From NCBI GenBank assembly GCA_052388025.1, contig JBQTIP010000087.1, forward strand, positions 1-5,722: a DNA stretch of 5,722 nt. The letters run 5' to 3'. This DNA is from JBQTIP01 sp052388025 (GTDB taxonomy: Bacteria > Actinomycetota > UBA4738 > HRBIN12). Position 1 is the stretch's first letter. Each line of letters starts with the position of its first letter. The notes under the pieces are model-generated. The model had not been told where the DNA came from and ran no database searches. It was given only the letters and a program-made list of their open reading frames with translations. The translations under genes were made by a program, and so were the position numbers. Shown here one piece after another: positions 1-5,520 of the stretch.

Positions 1-275
1 CCCGTGGCGGAATCACCTTCCACCATCCCGCCGCCTTCTGGTTCGGCGTCGTCACCATGGGGGTCGTCCTCGCTCTGCCCATGTTCATCTGGGCGGAGGA
101 CATTGGCTACAGGCTCGGGGGCACGCCGATCGGCGGCGAGATGTGGCTGGGCATGCTGCTAATCATGGTCGGCCTCGCCGCGACGGCCTACGGGGTGTTC
201 CCAAAAGCTCTCAGAGGTGAGCCGGGGGCACGTCGCACACCTTCGGGTGAAGGCGCTCGACGACGCGTCCATTAG
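1..275 (+). CDS. C-terminal end of a multi-pass membrane protein (5' partial)
   Basis: The reading frame is open to the left edge of the window and ends with TAG at 273-275, leaving 90 visible residues; the start lies outside. Two hydrophobic segments are visible, at about residues 10-31 and 45-68, joined by a short loop containing AEDIGYRLGGTP. They are followed by a basic, low-complexity tail rich in Arg and Gly. This fits the last two transmembrane helices and cytoplasmic tail of a transporter or another integral membrane protein. A second MFS-type carrier is possible, but no family signature is left in this fragment, so no function is assigned. Its last 59 bases overlap the proposed start of the next gene in another frame, which suggests the two are co-transcribed and translationally coupled. 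An internal ATG at 57 exists, but the open frame upstream and the helix spanning it make a start there unlikely. Confidence 0.6.
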   Translation, partial: RGGITFHHPAAFWFGVVTMGVVLALPMFIWAEDIGYRLGGTPIGGEMWLGMLLIMVGLAATAYGVFPKALRGEPGARRTPSGEGARRRVH

Positions 276-1608
276 ACCCGCCCACGTCGGACTGCTGGTG
301 GTGATGGCCGCAGCCGTGACGATCGACGTGATGAAGCCCGTGACGCTCGCCTTCGTCGTGCCCGGCATGGGGGCAGAGTACGGGCTGAAGTCGGCCCTCA
401 ACCCTGAGGGGACCGTGCCGGTCGCGCTCCTTCCCCTCGCCGGCATCACGGGGACGGTGATCGGCTCGTTCCTGTGGGGGTGGATGGGTGACAAGATCGG
501 GCGACGGGCCTCGATCCTGCTGGCCGGCGTGGTCTTCATCGCTACGGCCATCTGCGGCTCGATGCCCGCCGCCTGGATGAACTTCCTCATGTGCTTCATC
601 ATGGGCCTGGGCGTCGGCGGCATGCTCCCCATCACGTTCGCCCTCATGGCCGAGACCATCCCGGCCCGGCACCGCAGCTGGCTGATGGTGCTGATCGGCG
701 GAGACGTCGCCGGCGCCTACGTCCTGACGAGCTGGCTCGCCTCCGCGCTCGTGCCCGAGTACGGCTGGCGGATCCTGTGGTTGTTCGGGCTGCCCACCGG
801 AGTGTTGCTCATCTTTCTGAACCGGTGGATCCCCGAGTCGCCTCGCTTCCTGCTCGCCAAGGGCCGGGAGGCCGAGGCCAAGGCGGTGATGGAGCGTTAC
901 GGTGCCGCGACGGTCGAGGAGGAGCACTCGGACCTGGAGATCGAGGCTGGGGTACGCAGCCGCTGGACCCAGCTGTTCGAGGGACCCTTCCTGGGGTTGT
1001 CGGTCGTCGTCGTGCTGTTCGGCCTCGGGGTGGGACTCGTGACCTTCGGCTTTCAGTTGTGGATCCCGTCGAACCTCCAGAGGCTCGGTTTCACGGAGGT
1101 TACCTCCGACCGAATACTTCGGGACTCGGCCCTGATCGGGTTGCCGGCGACGTTCCTGATCGCCTGGAGGTACGGATTCTGGAGCAGCAAGAAGACGATG
1201 ATCCTGCTCGCAGTGGTCACGGCGGCCGCGTTGATCGGCTTCGTGCTTGCGGGGGACGAGGTGGCAGGGCATCGGGCGCTTCTGTACGCGCTCCTGGTCA
1301 TCCCGATCACCGGCATCAGCTCGATACTCGCCGTGCTCGTCGCCTACAGCTCCGAGGTCTATCCGACGAGGATCCGGTCGCGTGGAACCGGCCTCGCCGC
1401 CGGGGCGAGCAAGGCCGGAGGCGTCCTGATCATCGCCCTTGTCGTGGCCGCGGTCGCACCGCCTTCCATCGCGGTCACAGCCATGATCGGGGCGGTCCCG
1501 ATGATCCTGGCCGCGATCGCGGTCGGCTTCTTCGGTGTGGAGACCAGCAAGCGGCGGCTCGAGGAGATCACGGCGGAGGAGCTCAAGGAGCCGGCGCTCC
1601 CGGGCTAG
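217..1608 (+). CDS. MFS transporter, sugar-porter / metabolite:H+ symporter type
   Basis: This 463-residue integral membrane protein is predicted to move a small organic molecule across the cytoplasmic membrane using the proton gradient. Twelve hydrophobic segments can be traced, with helix 1 at about 25-50, helices 2-6 between 68 and 201, a cytoplasmic loop at 202-256, and helices 7-12 between 257 and 440. MFS motif A is clear after helix 2 (GWMGDKIGRR, 88-97). Marks of the sugar-porter/aromatic-acid/niacin-carrier branch are MAETIPARHRS (144-154), PESPRFLLAKGR (206-217) and SSEVYPTRIRSRGTG (378-392). An acidic residue sits in helix 1 (D37), as is common in this branch. The second motif A copy, after helix 8, is degenerate (WRYGFWSSKK, 317-326). 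The GTG at 217 is chosen because it keeps the ALDDASIRPAHV segment before helix 1; GTG at 247 would also keep it, and neither has a good Shine-Dalgarno sequence. The gene overlaps the upstream membrane-protein gene and lies 4 bases before the halogenase-like gene. The substrate cannot be read from the sequence. Confidence 0.9.
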   Translation: MSRGHVAHLRVKALDDASIRPAHVGLLVVMAAAVTIDVMKPVTLAFVVPGMGAEYGLKSALNPEGTVPVALLPLAGITGTVIGSFLWGWMGDKIGRRASILLAGVVFIATAICGSMPAAWMNFLMCFIMGLGVGGMLPITFALMAETIPARHRSWLMVLIGGDVAGAYVLTSWLASALVPEYGWRILWLFGLPTGVLLIFLNRWIPESPRFLLAKGREAEAKAVMERYGAATVEEEHSDLEIEAGVRSRWTQLFEGPFLGLSVVVVLFGLGVGLVTFGFQLWIPSNLQRLGFTEVTSDRILRDSALIGLPATFLIAWRYGFWSSKKTMILLAVVTAAALIGFVLAGDEVAGHRALLYALLVIPITGISSILAVLVAYSSEVYPTRIRSRGTGLAAGASKAGGVLIIALVVAAVAPPSIAVTAMIGAVPMILAAIAVGFFGVETSKRRLEEITAEELKEPALPG

Positions 1609-1612
1609 GCCG

Positions 1613-2932
1613 ATGAGCGAGATCTCTCCGGACTTCGACGCGGTCATCATCGGCGGGGGGCCCGCCGGGGCGACGCTGGGCTCGCTCCTGGCCCTGGAGG
1701 GTCGTCGGGCCCTCATCCTCGAGAAGGACATCCACCCCAGGGATCATGTGGGGGAGTCGATCACCCCCTCCACGAACCCGATCTTCAAACGCATCGGCTT
1801 CCTGGAGAAGATGGAAGACGTCGGCTTCGTCCACAAGCCGGGGGCGTGCTGGACCTCTCCCCGGGGAAAGGTCGGGAAGTTCGTGGCGATCCGGCTGGGC
1901 GAGTTCCCACCCCCGGGCGCCACGCAGCTCTATACGTACAACGTCGAGAGGGACGTGTTCGACACGATGCTCCTGCGGCATGCCAACGAGCTGGGGGCGA
2001 AAGTGCTACAGGGCGTGAACGCCAAGAGCGTGCTGTTCGACGGCGACCGCGCCGTTGGCGTCCGGGTGAGCGTCGCCGACGGCTGGGAGCGCGACGTGAC
2101 CGGACGCGTGATCGTCGACGCCTCCGGCCGCCGATGCATGATCGCGAACCAGCTGGGGCTCCGGCGGAAGGACCCCGACTTCAATCAGTACGCCATCTCC
2201 TGGTTCCGCGGCGTCGAGCCGAACCCGCCCGGCTACGAGGGCTTCCTGTTCCTGCATTTCCTCGGCCTGGAGCGGGCGTGGGCCTGGCAGATCCCGATGC
2301 GGAACGGGGTGTGCTCCGTCGGCGTTGTGACGGACAAGGCGGACTTCCAGATGTCCGGGCGGAGCCACGAGGAGTTCTTCGATTCGCTGATGGAGCGGAA
2401 CCTGACCCTACGTTTCAACATGCGGAGCGCCGAGCGAATCCGGCCCTGGTGGATCGAGGGGGACTACTCCTACAAGATCGACCGGCTCTCGGGAGACGGC
2501 TGGATGCTCGTCGGGGACGCGCTACGGTTCGTCGACCCGATCTTCTCGACGGGCGTGGATGTGGCAGCCTACTCCGCCCTCTACGCGTTCGAGGCCATCG
2601 AGGCCGCGTTGACGGGCGAGGACGAGCAGATCGCATTCAAGGAGTACGCCCGCCGGGTGGGCGATGGTGTCGACGCCTGGTACGACTTGATCGCGCTGTT
2701 CTACAAGCTGCAAAACCTGTTCACGATCTTCGCTGTGCGAAAACGGTTCCGCGATCAAGTGGTGCGGATCCTCCAGGGGAACCTCTACCTCCCCGAATCG
2801 CTTGAGCGCGCCCGCGAGATGATCCGCGTCATGCAGGCGTCACACGACAAGGTCATGGGGGACCCCTCGAACCTGCTGCGTCCAGGCGCGATGGCCCGGC
2901 CGACGACGCCTCCGATGGCGACCCGCAGCTAG
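1613..2932 (+). CDS. FAD-dependent halogenase-like enzyme (phenol/carrier-substrate branch)
   Basis: This 439-residue flavoprotein belongs to the tryptophan-halogenase-like group of FAD monooxygenase folds, which use reduced FAD, O2 and halide to halogenate electron-rich substrates. The N-terminal dinucleotide-binding loop is GGGPAG (14-19), with E37 ending the second strand to hold the FAD ribose. GES follows at 47-49, and K75 in GFVHKPGACW (71-80) sits where the catalytic lysine is expected. The RDVFD segment (113-117), DASG (169-172) and the halogenase signature WAWQIP (223-228) come next. GDALRFVDPIFSTG (301-314) combines the FAD-pyrophosphate GD motif with the second halogenase signature. 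The C-terminal 125 residues are helical with FYK and LQGNLY segments. The length is typical for CndH-like enzymes and shorter than free-tryptophan halogenases (about 510-540). ATG 1613 is chosen because it starts 12 residues before the FAD loop; the extension upstream is Arg/Ser-rich and lies inside the transporter gene. No flavin reductase or carrier protein is visible nearby. A non-halogenating oxidase or geranylgeranyl-reductase-like role is the alternative. Confidence 0.88.
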   Translation: MSEISPDFDAVIIGGGPAGATLGSLLALEGRRALILEKDIHPRDHVGESITPSTNPIFKRIGFLEKMEDVGFVHKPGACWTSPRGKVGKFVAIRLGEFPPPGATQLYTYNVERDVFDTMLLRHANELGAKVLQGVNAKSVLFDGDRAVGVRVSVADGWERDVTGRVIVDASGRRCMIANQLGLRRKDPDFNQYAISWFRGVEPNPPGYEGFLFLHFLGLERAWAWQIPMRNGVCSVGVVTDKADFQMSGRSHEEFFDSLMERNLTLRFNMRSAERIRPWWIEGDYSYKIDRLSGDGWMLVGDALRFVDPIFSTGVDVAAYSALYAFEAIEAALTGEDEQIAFKEYARRVGDGVDAWYDLIALFYKLQNLFTIFAVRKRFRDQVVRILQGNLYLPESLERAREMIRVMQASHDKVMGDPSNLLRPGAMARPTTPPMATRS

Positions 2933-3086
2933 CTCCTCGTGCAGAGGCGGGCCTGACGGCGCGAGGATTGCCTGGTCGACATCACCAACCTGCGAGACGC
3001 GCCTCCAGCGGTCTCCCCAAATCCGGAACCGGGCCACCATTAGGGAAACCTCAGCGACGCATCCCCGCGCGGGACAGGGCGTGAGG

Positions 3087-3102
3087 CCCCGGAAGGCCGG
3101 GG
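3087..3102. repeat. Perfect 6-bp inverted repeat upstream of the sulfatase-like gene
   Basis: CCCCGG (3087-3092) and CCGGGG (3097-3102) can pair perfectly around an AAGG loop. The hairpin ends one base before the putative -10 box, so it fills the spacer region of the predicted promoter. It could be an operator, or the end of the upstream transcript (a GC-only terminator without a U-run). In DNA this rich in G and C, a stem of this size can also arise by chance. Confidence 0.35.
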
Positions 3103-3103
3103 A

Positions 3104-3109
3104 TACACT
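3104..3109 (+). promoter_or_regulatory. Putative -10 box of a leaderless promoter
   Basis: TACACT fits the TANNNT consensus of -10 boxes for the primary sigma factor of GC-rich bacteria. It ends 8 bases before the ATG at 3118, so transcription would begin at or within a base or two of the start codon and give a leaderless mRNA. The absence of any Shine-Dalgarno-like sequence before this ATG agrees with that. No good -35 hexamer is seen at the matching distance (around 3081-3086), which is common for such promoters. The call rests on position and consensus only. Confidence 0.45.
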
Positions 3110-3117
3110 TTCGCTCG

Positions 3118-4515
3118 ATGCCCCCAGATCTGCTGCTCCTCGTCTGCGACACGGCGAGGGCCGACGCGTTCCGCCCCTGGGGCGGCCCGCACCCGAGCCC
3201 AACGATGGAACGGCTTTGCCAGGAGGGGATCGTGTACGCACGGGCCGGGTCGACCGCGCCCTGGACGCTTCCCGCCACGGCCTCCCTCTTCTCGGGCCGG
3301 CTTCCCACCGAGCACGGAATCACCGGCGACTGCTTCCGGTGGGACGAGGGGCGGCCGACGTCGCCGGCGGCGGCGGTTCGGGCGTATCCCGGACCTTGGC
3401 TCCCGGAGGCGCTGGCCGCGCGCGGCTACCGGACCTGGGCGGCGAGCTGCAACACCTGGATCAGCATCTGGGGCGGGTTCGATCGCGGGTTCGAGCGGTT
3501 CCTCGACCTCCGGGATCGGGCCCGCCTGCCGAAGGGCCGCGTGGGCAAGTACCGGCGGCGCGCGGCCCGCCTGCTCGGCACGATCGACCGCGGCGGGCGG
3601 CACGCCGCGCAGGAGCTCCGCCGGCGGCTCTCGGAGGCCGGCCCCGAGCCGCTTTTCGCCTTCGTGAACCTCATGGAGACACACGCGCCGTACGACCCGC
3701 CCCGGCCGTACTACCCCTACTCGCCCTGGAAGCGCATGAAGACGCGGCAGCTCTCCGGAGGGAACGACCGCTCGCGCAGATTCCTCGCCATGAACGCCGG
3801 GGTGAACGAGCCGTCTCCGGACTACGTGCGATCGATCAGGTCTCTCTACTACAACTGCGCCAGGTACGAGGACGACATCCTTGGCCGGTTCATCTCGGCC
3901 GTCGAGGACGGCGGCCGCCCGACCGTCGTCGTCGTGGTGGCCGACCACGGCGAGAACCTCGGCGACCACGGGCTGTTCAACCACAACTCGTCGCTCCACG
4001 AGACGCTGCTGCACGTGCCCCTCGTCGTCTGGGGCCATCGGGTCGACGTCGGACCGGGCGCCGTCGACGATCCCGTGTCATTCCTCGGACTGCCCGGCTG
4101 GCTGCTGGGGATCGCCGACGGGAACGGAGTCGCGATCTCGGGCGGAGAGCCGATCGTTGCCGAGTACGAGTCCACGATGAAGCACAACGGGATCCCGGCC
4201 GACATCCAGGCGCGGATCGAGACCGGAGACCCCTCGCGCGTGCCGGCCCTCGTTGACCACGCCGGGGTGGCGATCCGCTCCGGGAGCTTGAATGACGTGG
4301 CGGTCTCGTACGGCGACCAAGCACTCTACGACCTCGAGGCCGACCCCGCGGAGGAGCACGACCTGATCGACTCCCGGCCGGATGCGGCGCGCGAGTTCCT
4401 TCCGCTCCGCGAGGCCTGGGAGCGCCGGCGGGCTGCCCGCCCCGAGTACGAGATCGGCGACGTGGCCGAGGGAGAGATCGCCGATCACCTCCGGACGCTC
4501 GGCTACATCGACTGA
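3118..4515 (+). CDS. Sulfatase-like hydrolase of the alkaline phosphatase superfamily (Thr nucleophile)
   Basis: This 465-residue protein has the sulfatase/phosphodiesterase core fold and is predicted to hydrolyse or transfer a sulfate or phosphate ester. It starts directly in the first core strand, with LLLLVCDTARADAF at 5-18 giving metal ligand D11. There is no signal peptide, so it should act in the cytosol. The active-site segment is APWTLPATASLFSGRLPTEHG (47-67; T50 is the nucleophile position). Further active-site residues are in METHAPY (186-192, with H189) and ADHGENLGDHG (275-285, metal ligands D276 and H277). LHETLLHVPLVVWG (293-306) and ALYDLEADPAEEHDL (402-416) are typical sulfatase-family segments. 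The Cys/Ser-x-Pro-x-Arg signature needed to form formylglycine is absent, so a classical sulfatase mechanism is unlikely; phosphodiesterase or phospho-group transferase activity is as plausible. The ATG has no Shine-Dalgarno sequence but a -10-like box lies 8 bases upstream. The sulfotransferase gene starts 4 bases after its stop. Family assignment is secure; substrate unknown. Confidence 0.88.
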   Translation: MPPDLLLLVCDTARADAFRPWGGPHPSPTMERLCQEGIVYARAGSTAPWTLPATASLFSGRLPTEHGITGDCFRWDEGRPTSPAAAVRAYPGPWLPEALAARGYRTWAASCNTWISIWGGFDRGFERFLDLRDRARLPKGRVGKYRRRAARLLGTIDRGGRHAAQELRRRLSEAGPEPLFAFVNLMETHAPYDPPRPYYPYSPWKRMKTRQLSGGNDRSRRFLAMNAGVNEPSPDYVRSIRSLYYNCARYEDDILGRFISAVEDGGRPTVVVVVADHGENLGDHGLFNHNSSLHETLLHVPLVVWGHRVDVGPGAVDDPVSFLGLPGWLLGIADGNGVAISGGEPIVAEYESTMKHNGIPADIQARIETGDPSRVPALVDHAGVAIRSGSLNDVAVSYGDQALYDLEADPAEEHDLIDSRPDAAREFLPLREAWERRRAARPEYEIGDVAEGEIADHLRTLGYID

Positions 4516-4519
4516 GGGA

Positions 4520-5488
4520 ATGGGCGCGCCGTCACCAGCCGGCGACCGCCGGAGAGGGCCCAGCGGGCTGCTCCTGCGCTACGCGGCGAGATCGAAGCGG
4601 AAGCGCCGGGCGCTCGCGACCGCCTTGCGCGTGGCCACCCCCGCGCTGCCGAGGCGGCCGCCCCCGCGCGAGCCGATCTTCATCCTGGGCAGCCCGAGGT
4701 CCGGCACCACCAGCCTCTTTCAATTGCTCAATCGCTCGCCTCGGCTCGCCTCGCTGGACGCGGAGAGCCACCTTCTGTGGGAGGCGTTCCATCCCGACGG
4801 GCGCCCGGGCTGGACCTCGCACGGGCTTGGCTCGGACTCGGTGACGCCGGCCGAGCGCCGGTTCCTCCACTGGGCGATCGACCGGCTGACGCTCGGGCGC
4901 CGATACCTCGACAAGGACCCCCGCAACAGCCTTCGGATCCGATACCTTCGCGCGCTGTTCCCCGACGCGTGGTTCGTGCACCTGAAGCGCGACGGGCGGG
5001 CGGCGGTCTCATCGCTGATCACCGGCTGGAGGGCCGCCGGGAAGCAGTTCCCGGGGACGGAGATGCCTATGCCGCTCGTCATCGACGGCTACGAGGGCAC
5101 CACTTGGCGCTTCGCCGTCCCCCCGGGCTGGGAGGAGTACGCGACCGGGCATTCCCTCGCGGAGGTCTGTGCCTTCCAGTGGGTCCGCACCAACGAAGCG
5201 ATCCTCTCGGGGATGGACCAGGCCGGCGGCGAGCGGTGGGTGGAGCTCACGTACGAGGGGCTCGTCGCCGCGCCGAGGGAGGAGACCCAGCGGGTGCTCA
5301 CGGCTCTGGGGCTCCCGGCGGACGAGGAGGTCCTCTCGTACGCGGACTCCTTCGACCGGCACGTCACGAAGGCCGTCACGGCGCCACGGGAAGGCAAGTG
5401 GCGGGAGGAGAACCCCGAGGAGATCGAGCGGATCCTGCCGCTGATCGCCCCGACGATGGAGCGCCTCGGCTATCCTCCGCCCGGGTGA
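4520..5488 (+). CDS. PAPS-dependent sulfotransferase family protein
   Basis: This 322-residue protein is predicted to transfer a sulfo group from 3'-phosphoadenylyl sulfate (PAPS) to a hydroxyl or amino group of an unknown acceptor in the cytosol. The 5'-phosphosulfate-binding loop is IFILGSPRSGTTSLFQLL (53-70), with GSPRSGTT at 57-64 acting like a P-loop. The 3'-phosphate-binding segment is HLKRDGRAAVSSLI (154-167), with R157 and S164/S165 as expected contacts. KDPRN (132-136) precedes it, and the C-terminal GKWREENPEEIERI (292-305) ending in LGYPP is typical of the bacterial Sulfotransfer_3 type. The first 50 residues are basic and Arg-rich without a membrane helix. ATG 4520 is chosen because it lies just after the sulfatase-like stop (4-base gap, GAGGGA immediately before it) and leaves a normal N-terminal length; an earlier in-frame start would lie within the neighbouring gene. 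Co-transcription with the sulfatase-like gene is very likely. The acceptor could be a glycan, lipid or small molecule. Confidence 0.88.
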   Translation: MGAPSPAGDRRRGPSGLLLRYAARSKRKRRALATALRVATPALPRRPPPREPIFILGSPRSGTTSLFQLLNRSPRLASLDAESHLLWEAFHPDGRPGWTSHGLGSDSVTPAERRFLHWAIDRLTLGRRYLDKDPRNSLRIRYLRALFPDAWFVHLKRDGRAAVSSLITGWRAAGKQFPGTEMPMPLVIDGYEGTTWRFAVPPGWEEYATGHSLAEVCAFQWVRTNEAILSGMDQAGGERWVELTYEGLVAAPREETQRVLTALGLPADEEVLSYADSFDRHVTKAVTAPREGKWREENPEEIERILPLIAPTMERLGYPPPG

Positions 5489-5507
5489 AGCGGGCCGCCC
5501 GTTCCTT

Positions 5508-5520
5508 GTCCCTATGGGAC
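5508..5520. terminator. Small inverted repeat between convergent genes
   Basis: GTCCC (5508-5512) and GGGAC (5516-5520) pair perfectly around a TAT loop, in the 23-base gap between the sulfotransferase stop and the stop codon of the minus-strand gene, overlapping that stop. An alternative longer-loop pairing uses CCCGT (5498-5502) and ACGGG (5519-5523). The position suits a bidirectional terminator, but the stem is short and no T-run follows on either strand, so the call is tentative. Confidence 0.3.

Larger units (their letters stand above)
2933..3117. other. Intergenic spacer between the two transcription units
   Basis: This 185-base stretch has no convincing coding frame. It separates the transporter/halogenase-like pair from the sulfatase-like/sulfotransferase pair, and is the only sizeable gap in the window. 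It holds a perfect 6-bp hairpin and a -10-like box next to the downstream start codon, both listed separately. A weaker 4-bp stem lies directly after the halogenase-like stop codon (2935-2947). No T-run typical of a factor-independent terminator is present, and no RNA gene was recognised. Confidence 0.6.

Noticed and set aside
1535..1612. Upstream extension of the halogenase-like protein by 26 residues
   Set aside because: The extension is Arg/Ser-rich, lies fully within the transporter gene, and the FAD-binding loop already sits at the normal distance from ATG 1613.
211..1731. 506-residue open frame on the minus strand across the transporter gene
   Set aside because: The translation is low complexity, rich in Arg, Asp, His, Gln and Pro with no domain motifs, and lies antisense to a clear 12-helix MFS gene. 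It reflects the lack of stop codons in GC-rich DNA.
2958..3003. Inverted repeat GGCGCG/CGCGCC spaced by 34 bases in the intergenic gap
   Set aside because: Short GC-only words with a long spacer are expected by chance at this composition, and nothing links them to a start or stop.
3921..3941. Short GTC/GTG tandem run
   Set aside because: It encodes the valine-rich core strand before the metal-binding ADHG motif of the sulfatase-like protein, and is explained by protein coding rather than a functional repeat.
3040..4038. 332-residue open frame on the minus strand across the sulfatase-like gene
   Set aside because: It has an Arg/Pro/Val-rich composition without recognisable motifs and is antisense to a gene with clear sulfatase-family motifs.
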